Source of the DNA: Gimesia chilikensis
GTDB taxonomy: Bacteria; Planctomycetota; Planctomycetia; Planctomycetales; Planctomycetaceae
DNA: 64,000 nt
Direction of reading: 5' to 3'
Assembly (NCBI RefSeq): GCF_007744075.1
Contig: NZ_CP036266.1
Location: forward strand, 3,395,748-3,459,747
Below the pieces are notes generated by a model, which saw only the letters and a program-made list of their open reading frames with translations, was not told the DNA's origin and did no database searches. Positions 1 through 8,487 of the stretch are shown here, in pieces. Position numbers and translations under genes: made by a program. Numbering within the stretch: the first letter of the stretch is position 1; each line of letters begins with the position of its first letter.

Positions 1-656
1 CCTTTATGTTCGCCTGCTTTTTCTTCCACGTGTTTGGCGCGGATCGAATACAGGCCTTTGCTGAGTTTGAACTGGTACTGACCCTGGTCGTTGGTGCTGG
101 CGGTGACCGTTTCGCTGGTGGTTTCAGGACCGATGACTTTGACCTCTGCACCAGCCAGCGGTTTACCGTTCAGGTTGACCTGCAGGATGACTTCTTCCCC
201 TTTGAGAGTGGGGATGATTTCCAGGGGCAGCTGTTCGGTGCAGGTGATCTTATTCCAGACCTGCTGACTTTTCTGCGGGAAGGTCTTGGCGTAGTACTTG
301 AGCAGGAAGTTGCTCTCGCCGCGCGTGATCACGCCATAGGTGTGATTCAGCCCATAAGCGGCTTTACCGGCGCCTTTGGGTTCGGGAGTGATAAACAGCG
401 AGTCATCGCCGGCTGTCAGGGAGTAGGTCTGCAGTTTGCCTTTCTGCTGTTTCTCCCAGACTTTGATGCTGGTGAGTCGTTTCAGCAGATCGGGATCATC
501 GGGTTCGGCGACCTCACCAAAGTAGAGCTGTACTTTGGCAGCGTTATTCTTGCCTTCGGCCTGGGGAAGCAGCCAGAGGAAATGGGCGTATGCCTGGTTT
601 GTCGCGACGACTGCCAGCAGGCAGAGCATGGCGGCGGAGAATTTGAGTCTTTTCAT
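1..656 (-). CDS. DUF4198-like secreted protein with regulatory-like C-terminal domain (3' end outside window)
   Basis: The reading frame runs on the minus strand from ATG at 656 through the left edge, so the C-terminus is missing (about 218 residues visible). It opens with a signal peptide (MKRLKFSAMLCLLAVVATN, cleaved near QAYA|HFLW). The mature start HFLWLLP is typical of periplasmic DUF4198/CbiK-like proteins. The visible C-terminal part (EVILQVNLNGKPLAGAEVKV, later STNDQGQYQFKL) reads as a carboxypeptidase-regulatory-like beta-sandwich. It starts 43 nt after the stop of the DUF3386-like gene, so the two are probably cotranscribed. A long plus-strand frame over the same bases is its shadow. 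Ligand unknown; metal handling would be a guess from family context. Confidence 0.8.
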   Translation of the reverse strand, partial: MKRLKFSAAMLCLLAVVATNQAYAHFLWLLPQAEGKNNAAKVQLYFGEVAEPDDPDLLKRLTSIKVWEKQQKGKLQTYSLTAGDDSLFITPEPKGAGKAAYGLNHTYGVITRGESNFLLKYYAKTFPQKSQQVWNKITCTEQLPLEIIPTLKGEEVILQVNLNGKPLAGAEVKVIGPETTSETVTASTNDQGQYQFKLSKGLYSIRAKHVEEKAGEHK

Positions 657-699
657 TTCAATTTACTTTCAAAAGGCGAGTAGCTGATTAGAAATCATC

Positions 700-1476
700 T
701 CAGTTAGTTTGTGAGAGTGCAGAGTCGGTCAGCAGGCGGTGATTTGTCAGCTTGATGGAACCGACGTTGCGTTCGAATTTTTCGCCACATTCTACGGTCA
801 GCATAGTTGTGGGCAGGTCGAACTTGCCGACCCGGGTGAAGGCAAACGTATTGCTGCGGTTGGACAGAATTTCGCCTGTCTGGGGATTGCGATAAGTCAC
901 GGAGGTGACCTGCGGGAGGGTTTCATTTTCTTTGGTCCGCAGAACGTCCAGCGTGGAAATCGTAAACCACGATTTATCAGAGCGGCGATGGACTTCTGTC
1001 ATGACATCCCCCTGCAGGCGAAACGAAACGTTCTTGCCGTCAATGTTGACCAGGCGACCGAGTGGATGATCGACTTCCTGATCAGCGAACGTGGCGGGGA
1101 TTGGTTTCTGCTGACGGTATTTCCGATGTCCAATCACGGATTGCAGCTTGGGCAGACTCCACTCGGAAAGTGACTCGTCCTGCAGCGTCAGCTTGATTTT
1201 GAACTGATTGTCTGCGACGAGTTTCCCGGTGGTGCACTTCCCATTGTAGCAGACGGTGACATCTGCCGTAAAACCGGGAAAGTCACGCCAGGTCGCCCGG
1301 GCTTCTCTGACCTTCTGGTACATCTTGGTCGCGGCTGCTTTTTCCTGCTGGGAATCGGTCGATTCCTGTTCCCGGGCAGGCGTCCATTCCATGGTGGCAG
1401 AGAGCGCCAGCAAAACGATCAGGCCAGCCAGGCCCCATTGTTTGAGCTCTCGCGTGATTCTTTGGCGAAACGGCAT
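700..1476 (-). CDS. DUF3386-like exported protein
   Basis: A 258-residue protein with a basic N-terminus and one hydrophobic segment at about residues 16-28 (signal peptide or anchor). The stretch TWRDFPGFTADVTV resembles the start of the DUF3386 family known from cyanobacteria and planctomycetes. The rest is beta-rich and ends with a conserved-looking IKLTNHRLL. GGAG lies about 8 nt before the ATG at 1476. It sits between the DUF1559/lipoprotein pair (77 nt upstream) and the DUF4198-like gene downstream, all on the minus strand, so a four-gene operon is plausible. No catalytic motif is visible. The family name is recalled from sequence resemblance, not searched. Confidence 0.75.
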   Translation of the reverse strand: MPFRQRITRELKQWGLAGLIVLLALSATMEWTPAREQESTDSQQEKAAATKMYQKVREARATWRDFPGFTADVTVCYNGKCTTGKLVADNQFKIKLTLQDESLSEWSLPKLQSVIGHRKYRQQKPIPATFADQEVDHPLGRLVNIDGKNVSFRLQGDVMTEVHRRSDKSWFTISTLDVLRTKENETLPQVTSVTYRNPQTGEILSNRSNTFAFTRVGKFDLPTTMLTVECGEKFERNVGSIKLTNHRLLTDSALSQTN

Positions 1477-1553
1477 CGGATGTCTCCATCGTTATGAAGT
1501 AAGTAGGTTCGCGTTGGCGGAAAGTGGGGATTGAAGTCAAACTTCAAACAGGT

Positions 1554-2012
1554 TTATTTCTTAGCAGTCGATGTCAGGGCAAAGATAAAATCGTTGTCTT
1601 GCTCTGCACTGATGGACTTGGTCAATTTGCTCTGTTTGTTGTATTGCGGAGGGACTTTGACAACTTCGATTCTTTTAATACCTTCTGCTTTCAAACGTTT
1701 GAAAGCCTCTTCATCATCCTCGGGAAAGCCGCCGTCATCAGTGGAGATGATCTCAATCCGATTGGTGCCTACAACGGGTCCGAAATCAACAGGTACATTG
1801 AAAATTCCCTCGCGAATTGAGGCTGAAGCCTGGGGGCCTTCGTTTTCACCATCCGGAATAAAGCGGATAACACCTTGGGAGAGCGGATCGCCATCCAGGG
1901 TCACGATCCCCCGCACCGCAGCACGGGGGTATTCGTTAGAAGATCCACAGCCTGTCAAAGCAGACAGAACCAGGCAGAAGCACAAAGAGATTGATACTTG
2001 TTTAGAATTCAC
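1554..2012 (-). CDS. Small lipoprotein with carboxypeptidase-regulatory-like domain
   Basis: A 152-residue lipoprotein. The signal peptide ends in a clear lipobox (ALTG|C followed by GSSNEYPR). The mature part begins [20 protein letters not shown], the usual opening of the beta-sandwich found in many short planctomycete lipoproteins (xGxVTxdGxPlxxgxVxFxP). Its start overlaps the end of the upstream DUF1559 gene by 11 nt, indicating translational coupling. The same gene pairing recurs at 15461-16960. Likely anchored in a cell-envelope membrane; specific role unknown. Confidence 0.85.
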   Translation of the reverse strand: MNSKQVSISLCFCLVLSALTGCGSSNEYPRAAVRGIVTLDGDPLSQGVIRFIPDGENEGPQASASIREGIFNVPVDFGPVVGTNRIEIISTDDGGFPEDDEEAFKRLKAEGIKRIEVVKVPPQYNKQSKLTKSISAEQDNDFIFALTSTAKK

Positions 2013-2931
2013 CGATCACCTCCCCGCCATTTCGGGTTGCCAGGGCATCCAGCAGGTCGGCATCAATGTTTTCGGAGATGAAGTGTACTGAGCCATCGAC
2101 AAAGACGAACTGTACGCCACCGACGTGGTCGCTGCGGAATGATTTTCTCCAGTTACTGTCAAAGACAGAGTCGTTAGCAACATCGTGAGGATTAAAGTCT
2201 GCAGCCGTGAAGCAGACGGTTGATCCCGGGTAGGGATTAGCCCAGTAAGTGAATCCGTAACGAGTCTGACCATTACAACTGGAACTGGCACTGGTGAATT
2301 TATAGTCCGGCAGGTTGTAAGCGGTTTCTCCGATTAACAGTGTCGTGGAGGTACCATCGGTGATGTCCCGGAATCGAATTTTACCGGCGGTGCTGCCTGT
2401 GTATACGATGGCACCATTCTGTGCTGGAACCGGATCGCCAACGTGGCTCCAGTAAATATTGTAGTCTTCTGTCCCTCCACAGACCGCATAGTGTCCGGGA
2501 GCACGGCCATTATCATCTGAACAACTGGGGACAGCGCGACGCATCGGCGATGTGGGGCACATATAAAACGGTAGCTTCTGTGAAGTGACCGTCACGTTGT
2601 AAGGGTCTGAGTTATTCAGATCAAAATTGTAAAGGTTATATGCGTTCGACTGATCGATGAAGGGGAGGATCGAAACAAAGAGACTACCTCCACTTGTGAT
2701 GGAGTCGGAATTACCGCAGTTAGCATTGGGGAGAGTAGTGTAGACGTCGGCATAGTTGTGAACGGCCAGGCCGATCTGTTTGAGGTTGTTTTTGCATTGG
2801 GTCCGGCGGGCGGCTTCACGGGCCTGCTGGACGGCGGGGAGTAGCAGTGCGATCAGGATCGCGATAATAGCGATCACGACCAGCAATTCGATGAGAGTGA
2901 AACCACGAGGGGTGCGACGGCGGGTTAGCAT
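2002..2931 (-). CDS. DUF1559 pseudopilin-like protein (H-X9-DG type)
   Basis: A 309-residue planctomycete DUF1559 protein. Residues about 9-35 form the type IV pilin/type II secretion N-methylation segment ([19 protein letters not shown]), followed by [12 protein letters not shown]. Near the C-terminus [12 protein letters not shown] fits the H-X9-DG signature and is followed by [16 protein letters not shown] is six nt before ATG 2931, supporting this start. It should be processed by a prepilin peptidase and exposed outside the membrane. These proteins occur in many copies in Planctomycetes; their function is unsettled. Coupled to the downstream lipoprotein gene. Confidence 0.95.
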   Translation of the reverse strand: MLTRRRTPRGFTLIELLVVIAIIAILIALLLPAVQQAREAARRTQCKNNLKQIGLAVHNYADVYTTLPNANCGNSDSITSGGSLFVSILPFIDQSNAYNLYNFDLNNSDPYNVTVTSQKLPFYMCPTSPMRRAVPSCSDDNGRAPGHYAVCGGTEDYNIYWSHVGDPVPAQNGAIVYTGSTAGKIRFRDITDGTSTTLLIGETAYNLPDYKFTSASSSCNGQTRYGFTYWANPYPGSTVCFTAADFNPHDVANDSVFDSNWRKSFRSDHVGGVQFVFVDGSVHFISENIDADLLDALATRNGGEVIGEF

Positions 2932-3282
2932 GACGTCTCCTTGAAAAAGCAGAACTGAACCAGAGTGATGAAGATTGAACCGATCCGACGGATCAGCTCA
3001 ACGCCCGACTGTTCTGGCTGGCTGGCTACTCATGCAGAAGCGTCATGTTCGCTGGCTGGCTGAATGAAATTGAAACTCAATCTCAATAGGAGAATGGTAT
3101 AATCGCCTCCCCTGCACTGCAAGAATTTAGACAGCGAATTTTGTGAAAATTAATAAAATCAAAATGATGTGTATTAAGTGTCTATTGTGTAGTCACTTAA
3201 GAGTTGTGGCTTGTTTTGGTGATGGACAGAAAGCGGGCGTAAAAGAGACGCCGAGAGAAAAATAGGAGAGGATGGTCGAGTA
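2932..3282. other. Intergenic region between recQ 3' end and the DUF1559 operon
   Basis: This stretch must hold the promoter of the minus-strand DUF1559 operon. It contains two short copies of a GGCTGGCTGGCT-type repeat (about 3015-3027 and 3051-3063) and an AT-rich segment at 3110-3180. No gene or convincing hairpin terminator was seen. Confidence 0.4.
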
Positions 3283-5118
3283 TTAGTCTTGAGATTCATT
3301 CTCATATTCAGCGATCGATTCCAGGAACGGAGCCCCGAAATCATCGCATTTTTTCTGACCCACGCCCCAGATTTCGAGGAATTGTGCCGTGGTTGCCGGT
3401 TTATGGCGGGCCAGTTCTCGCAGTGTGGCGTCGCCGAAGACCATGTAGGGCTGAATCCCTTTATCGCCGGCGATCTGCTTCCGCAGTTCGCGGAGCACTT
3501 CAAACAGCCCTTTATCGACCCCCTTCCAGTTCAGGTTGTCGAACTTGTCGCGGGAACGCTGTGACTTTTCAGCCTGGCTGTCCTGTGTCGTCTGCATGAG
3601 CTGTGGTGTCGCTTCCCCTTTGAGGAGTTGCCAGCCGGTCTTCGTGATTCGCAGCTGCTGGTACTCAGCGGTCTTGGTCAGGAATCCCTGGGTCACCAGC
3701 TGGTTGAGCCAGCTGCGGATTGTCGTCAGGCTTTCCCCTTTCAACAGACCGTAGGTACTCAACTGGTCGTGTCCGTTATTGAGTACTTTTTTGTCTTTGG
3801 AACCTTTCAAGACTGCTGCGGTATAGGATGCTCCAAAATTCTGATCCTGACGATAGACCGAGGAGAGGATTTTCTGTCCGATCACCTGGGCGTCGTCGAC
3901 CTGCTTGAATTCTCCCCGGCAGAGATCGCAGGCCGTTTCGCAGTCCTCTTCCAGGTCCTGACCAAAGTGCCGCATCAGGTAGCGGTGCCGACAGTCGAAC
4001 GCGTGACAGTAGTTCTGCATCGCCTGCAGTGATTCAAAGGCGCTCGCTTTGGATTCGTCAGGCTGATCTTCGAGGATCCGTTGCCAGATCATCGCATCCT
4101 GCTCGGAATAGAGCAGCACGCACTCGGCTTCGAGTCCGTCCCGCCCTGCCCGACCGCTTTCCTGTTGATAATTTTCCAGTGACTTGGGCAGGCCTGCATG
4201 AATTACATAGCGGACGTTAGGCTTGTCGATGCCCATGCCGAACGCGATAGTGGCGACGATCACATCGATCTGATCTTGTATGAAGGCTTCCTGGTTGCCT
4301 GCACGTTCTGCATCGGGCAATCCTGCGTGATAGGGGCGTGTTTCGTAGCCAGCGTCGTTGAGCGACTCACTCAGCGATTCCACATCGGCCCGGGAGATAC
4401 AGTAAATTACACCGGGTTCATCCGGGTGGCGGTCGATGACCTCGCAGACCTGCGAGAAGCGATTGCTCCGGCGGGCGACGGTGTAACTCAGATTGGGACG
4501 ATCGAACGAACCGATGAGCAGTTCCGGATCCTGCAGGCCGAGCTGACTGGCAATATCGTTGCGAACCAGTTCCGTCGCGGTGGCGGTGTAAGCGTGAATG
4601 CCGCATTGCGGAAAGATGCGTTTCAGTTCCTGCAGTTCCCGATAATGGGGGCGAAAGTCATGTCCCCACATACTCACGCAGTGTGCTTCATCGATGACGA
4701 TATAAGCCAGCTTGATTTCGGCGAGCATGCTGAGCATACTCTCGAGCATGAGCCGTTCGGGCGCGACATACAGCAGCTTGATCTTGCCTGCACGCAGATC
4801 TCGAAAGACCTGCCGGGCTTCTTCCTGGTCTAGGGAACTGTTGAGACAGGCGGCGGAGATGCCACAGACGCGGAGCGCATCGACCTGGTCTTTCATCAGG
4901 GAAATCAGCGGGCTGACAACAACCGCGGTCCCTTCCATACAGAGCGCAGGAGCCTGGTAGCAGAGAGATTTCCCCCCCCCCGTCGGCAGGACGACCAGTG
5001 AATCGCGGCCTTCCAGCACCGAGGTCATCGCGGACTGCTGCAGGGGGCGAAATTCGGAATATCCCCAGTATTCGTGCAAGACATCCAGTAACGCGTCGTC
5101 CATCCCTGTTTCAGCCAT
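3283..5118 (-). CDS. recQ: ATP-dependent DNA helicase RecQ
   Basis: A 611-residue RecQ-family 3'-5' helicase for recombination and fork repair. Seen in order: RFRPLQ-type motif 0 (FRPLQQ, about 23-28), Walker A PTGGGKS (about 45-51), VIDEAH (about 141-146), the aromatic-rich loop SMWGHDFRPHYR, TATA motif III, QESGRAGRDG motif VI, a Zn-binding cluster (YCHAFDCR...CETACDLC), a winged-helix region and a C-terminal HRDC domain (about 530-600). Length fits bacterial RecQ. The Walker A codons contain a run of ten G on the coding strand (plus-strand C run 4972-4981), an unusual slippage-prone tract in an essential motif. Stands alone on the minus strand. Confidence 0.97.
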   Translation of the reverse strand: MAETGMDDALLDVLHEYWGYSEFRPLQQSAMTSVLEGRDSLVVLPTGGGKSLCYQAPALCMEGTAVVVSPLISLMKDQVDALRVCGISAACLNSSLDQEEARQVFRDLRAGKIKLLYVAPERLMLESMLSMLAEIKLAYIVIDEAHCVSMWGHDFRPHYRELQELKRIFPQCGIHAYTATATELVRNDIASQLGLQDPELLIGSFDRPNLSYTVARRSNRFSQVCEVIDRHPDEPGVIYCISRADVESLSESLNDAGYETRPYHAGLPDAERAGNQEAFIQDQIDVIVATIAFGMGIDKPNVRYVIHAGLPKSLENYQQESGRAGRDGLEAECVLLYSEQDAMIWQRILEDQPDESKASAFESLQAMQNYCHAFDCRHRYLMRHFGQDLEEDCETACDLCRGEFKQVDDAQVIGQKILSSVYRQDQNFGASYTAAVLKGSKDKKVLNNGHDQLSTYGLLKGESLTTIRSWLNQLVTQGFLTKTAEYQQLRITKTGWQLLKGEATPQLMQTTQDSQAEKSQRSRDKFDNLNWKGVDKGLFEVLRELRKQIAGDKGIQPYMVFGDATLRELARHKPATTAQFLEIWGVGQKKCDDFGAPFLESIAEYENESQD

Positions 5119-5227
5119 GATCGTTTCCGTTATTAGTAGAGCAAAATTGCCTGTGCAGGCAGATCCCTATCGTAACGGCTGAAGCTCAAAAGCTAAAGGA
5201 TGTAACGTCGCTGGAACGTCAATTCTT

Positions 5228-6568
5228 CTAGAGCACTTCGTGCAGTGGCTCGTAGTCGTCGACCAGGTATTGTGGACGTCCGGCGAGGTCGGGGATGGTA
5301 GTACCGTGGAAATCAATGCCCAGGTGGCGGTAGAGCGTGGCAAAGACTTCACCGAAGTGGATCGGACGGTCTGCTACTTGGGCTCCCAGACGATCGGTGG
5401 CGCCGATGACCTGACCGGTCTTGAAACCGCCTCCGGCAAGCAGGCCTGCTCCAACGGCCGGCCAGTGATCGCGGCCGCCATCTTTGTTGATCTTGGGAGT
5501 TCGTCCGAATTCGCCCCAGGCGACCACGGCGACATCGTCGGCCATGCCCCGCTCGTGCAGGTCTTCGATGAGTGTGGCCAGACCCTGGTCGAATTGTGGC
5601 AGGTGAGTGTTTTTCAGACCGCCAAAGTTGTTGCTGTGGAAATCCCAGCGACCGAAGTTCAAGGTTACGATTCGGGCACCAGCTTCCACCAGGCGGCGGG
5701 CCATCAGGAAGTGTTCCAGGTTACGCGGTGCGCCATCGCCGTAGTTTTTAGGATCGCCTTTTCCGTAGCGTTCCCGGACGGCAGGATCTTCCTGGGAAAG
5801 ATCGAGGGCGTTGACCAGTCGATTGGAAGTCAGGATGTTGAACACCTGCTGGTTCATGTCATCCATCCCCTGCATCGAGCCGCTGGCATCGGCATCGCGT
5901 TTGAATTGATCGAAGGTGGCCAGCAGCTGTTTGCGATCGTTCAGTCGTGCTTCATCAATGCCATTCAGGACCATGTTCTTACGCGAAGGACCTGAAGGCC
6001 GGAAAGCGGAATGGCTCACGCCGAGGAATCCGGGAAGCCCCGGAGAGCCGTAAGGGGGATGCCCTGTATCGGGGGCGAGCCCTACGAAGGGAGGCACAGC
6101 AGGATCAGCGGAGCCTTGAATTTTGGAGACGACCGAACCGATAGACGGCCATCCGCCCGCCGGCTGGTTCCGAGTCGTACGACCGGTGTAACAGATGAAT
6201 GAATCGTGAGCGCCATTGGGAGAACCATAGACCGAACGCAGGGGAATGATCTTCTCGGCGATATTACCTAAACGTGGCAGATGCTCACAGATCTGGAAGC
6301 CGGGGACGCGGGTGTCGATGGGACGGAATTCGCCGCGGATTTCCGCGGGGGCGTCCATCTTCAGGTCGTACATATCCTGATGCGAAGGTGCGCCGCACAT
6401 GTAAATCATGATGACGGCTTTGTGTCGTTTACTGCTGCCTGCTGCGGATTCTGCCTGGAGAAGTTGAGGCAGACTGATGCCACCCAGTCCCAGCGCACCG
6501 ATTTTCAGGATTTCCCGACGGGAAATACGATCGCAGAGCTTCTTTTCCGGTCCCCAGATAGACAGCAT
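5228..6568 (-). CDS. DUF1501 Tat-exported sulfatase-like protein
   Basis: A DUF1501 protein of 446 residues from the start chosen here. The twin-arginine signal is plain: SRREILKIGALGLGG near residue 16. The body shows family features such as MIYMCGAPSHQDMYDLK, GPNGAH-like SPNGAHDSF, a WDFH segment and EFGRTPKI...GRDHWP, the last typical of the alkaline-phosphatase/sulfatase-fold DUF1501 family. A longer frame reaches 6643, but AAAGGA sits six nt before the ATG at 6568. In planctomycetes DUF1501 genes usually pair with PSCyt1/DUF1549 genes; here none is adjacent (one starts at 63223). Function unproven. Confidence 0.92.
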   Translation of the reverse strand: MLSIWGPEKKLCDRISRREILKIGALGLGGISLPQLLQAESAAGSSKRHKAVIMIYMCGAPSHQDMYDLKMDAPAEIRGEFRPIDTRVPGFQICEHLPRLGNIAEKIIPLRSVYGSPNGAHDSFICYTGRTTRNQPAGGWPSIGSVVSKIQGSADPAVPPFVGLAPDTGHPPYGSPGLPGFLGVSHSAFRPSGPSRKNMVLNGIDEARLNDRKQLLATFDQFKRDADASGSMQGMDDMNQQVFNILTSNRLVNALDLSQEDPAVRERYGKGDPKNYGDGAPRNLEHFLMARRLVEAGARIVTLNFGRWDFHSNNFGGLKNTHLPQFDQGLATLIEDLHERGMADDVAVVAWGEFGRTPKINKDGGRDHWPAVGAGLLAGGGFKTGQVIGATDRLGAQVADRPIHFGEVFATLYRHLGIDFHGTTIPDLAGRPQYLVDDYEPLHEVL

Positions 6569-7136
6569 GAAAAATCCTTTCTCAAGGAAGGGCAGGAGTT
6601 TAGTGAGGTTATCGGGCATTGCGCCTGGCAGGAGTGATATCAATGATCAAAAAGCATTGATATATGAAATTGTAGCACTTCGCGAGGCGGAATTCCAAGC
6701 CCAAACTTCAAAACTCGGCTTTCAGATCAGGAAAAATCAGCTGAGATTCCAGACCTGGTAAACTGATCAAAGTCTGGCAATCGAGAGGCTTTTTAATCAT
6801 TTCAGAAGAAATTCGTGCCCCGGGGGGACCAGTTTTTCCGTGATCGTGATTTCCGCAATATTTTCCTGCAGAATCCCCTGCTCTGACAGCTTTTTCCGGG
6901 ACTGATGTGGATTGAAATCGTCAAAATTGATCAGAGGCTCTTATTAAAGAACAGGTCAATTCAATTTCTGGAAATTCTCAGAATAGTGTTCATAAAGCCA
7001 AAAAAGATTTGAATTTTAAAATCTGAGTGAGAAAATAAGGGGAAGTACTTAATTCTAAATACGTTTGAAATCGAGGGAACAGCCAGCGTTTGCTTACTGA
7101 ATGAGATTCTGATCGCTTTAGTTAGGGAGATCAAAG
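6569..7136. other. Divergent intergenic region
   Basis: It separates the minus-strand DUF1501 gene from the plus-strand CFA-synthase-like gene, so it should hold both promoters. The half nearest 7137 is AT-rich. I see no gene, hairpin or clear repeat in it. Confidence 0.4.
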
Positions 7137-8483
7137 GTGAATCCAATCAACTCTGATTTTAAGACCAGGCAAGCTTCCTCAAGTGAGTCGAGTGATTCTG
7201 AAAGTCCAGTAGAACTGGCTTCTCAACAGACTCCGTTGTTTCAACCCCCTCCCCCTACCAGCGGTGACTCTTCAAAACTGGACCGCTGGCTGATGCGGAC
7301 CATGCTCGAAAAAGCCGGGAATCCGGAAGTCGAAGTGGTCTTGTGGGACGGCAGTGTCATCACTACGGCGACAACCCCCGTTTCGGTTCGCGCCCATATT
7401 CGCAATCGCAGTACATTGTACAAGCTGATATTCGATCCGAGTTTGTATTTCGGAGACGGCTATTCACTGGGAACCATCGAGGTCGAGGGGGGACTGGTCG
7501 AATTTAATGAAGCGATTGACCAGGGCACTCACAAAGTCGATACGCAGGGATTCTATCGAGACCGATTTCGCAGAAGTCTGGGCTGGTTGAAACGAAACAC
7601 CATCGATGCCGCCCGGCACAACATTCACCATCACTACGATATCGGCAATGACTTCTATCAGCTCTGGCTCGACGAACAGTTGGCCTATACCTGTGCCTAT
7701 TTTCCAGACCCCGACGATACACTCGAAGCGGCCCAGATCGCCAAAATGGATCATGTCTGTCGCAAAGTCGGATTAAAGCCGGGGGGCTCGGTTGTGGAAG
7801 CCGGCTGTGGCTGGGGCGCGCTGGCGATTCACATGGCGAAACATTATGGCGTGAATGTGCGTGCTTTCAATATTTCCCGCGAGCAACTTGCATATGCCCG
7901 CGAACGTGCCAGGCGCGAAGGGCTTGAAAAACAGGTTGAATTTGTCGAAGACGACTGGCGGAATATTACGGGTTCTTATGACTCGTTCGTTTCGGTTGGG
8001 ATGCTGGAGCATGTCGGTTTGAAGAACTACGAAGAACTGGGACGCGTGATTGCCCGCTGTCAGCGTCCCCACGGACGTGGTCTGATTCATTCGATCGGTT
8101 GTAATTCGCCCCGGGTGCTCGACAGCTGGACGACCAAACGCATCTTCCCCGGTGCCCACGTTCCCAGTCTGAGTGAATTCATGCGGATCTTTGAGCCGCA
8201 GAAGTTTTCCGTACTCGATGTCGAAAACATCCGGCTGCATTATGCCCGGACGCTGGAGCACTGGCTGGAACGCTATGAGCAGAACATCGACCAGGTCCGC
8301 GATATGTTCGATGAAACCTTTATCCGTACCTGGCGACTTTATCTGTCGGCTTCGGTCGCTGCGTTCCGCTCCGGTTCGCTGCAGCTGTTTCAGGTGGTCT
8401 TTACGAATGGAGCCAATAACGAAATACCCTGGACCCGGGCCGGCCTGTATCAGGAGCGGGAGTCTGGTTCAGTAGAAGGATAG
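7137..8483 (+). CDS. Cyclopropane-fatty-acyl-phospholipid synthase-like methyltransferase
   Basis: A 448-residue SAM-dependent lipid methyltransferase of the CFA synthase family, which adds a methylene or methyl carbon to the double bond of membrane acyl chains. A polar, low-complexity N-terminus (about 1-45) precedes the family's N-terminal domain (VSVRAHIRNRSTLYKLIFDP...YFGDGYSLG). The catalytic domain follows: HHHYDIGNDFYQLWLD, AYTCAYF, the SAM-binding loop VEAGCGWGALAIHMAK and SVGMLEHVG. Family length is normal apart from the extra N-terminus. The next gene begins four nt after the stop and encodes a flavoprotein reductase, suggesting a two-step lipid modification. Confidence 0.92.
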   Translation: MNPINSDFKTRQASSSESSDSESPVELASQQTPLFQPPPPTSGDSSKLDRWLMRTMLEKAGNPEVEVVLWDGSVITTATTPVSVRAHIRNRSTLYKLIFDPSLYFGDGYSLGTIEVEGGLVEFNEAIDQGTHKVDTQGFYRDRFRRSLGWLKRNTIDAARHNIHHHYDIGNDFYQLWLDEQLAYTCAYFPDPDDTLEAAQIAKMDHVCRKVGLKPGGSVVEAGCGWGALAIHMAKHYGVNVRAFNISREQLAYARERARREGLEKQVEFVEDDWRNITGSYDSFVSVGMLEHVGLKNYEELGRVIARCQRPHGRGLIHSIGCNSPRVLDSWTTKRIFPGAHVPSLSEFMRIFEPQKFSVLDVENIRLHYARTLEHWLERYEQNIDQVRDMFDETFIRTWRLYLSASVAAFRSGSLQLFQVVFTNGANNEIPWTRAGLYQERESGSVEG

Positions 8484-8487
8484 ACCA

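Noticed and set aside
6..683. Long plus-strand frame of 225 codons
   Set aside because: It is the antisense of the DUF4198-like minus-strand gene, which has a signal peptide and family-like start.
3013..3063. GGCTGGCTGGCT repeats as a CRISPR or regulatory array
   Set aside because: Only two short copies with no regular spacer; likely chance or minor slippage.
4198..4833. Plus-strand frame of 211 codons
   Set aside because: Lies wholly antisense to recQ, whose motifs are intact.
5240..5995. Plus-strand frame of 251 codons
   Set aside because: Antisense to the DUF1501 gene; no family resemblance of its own.
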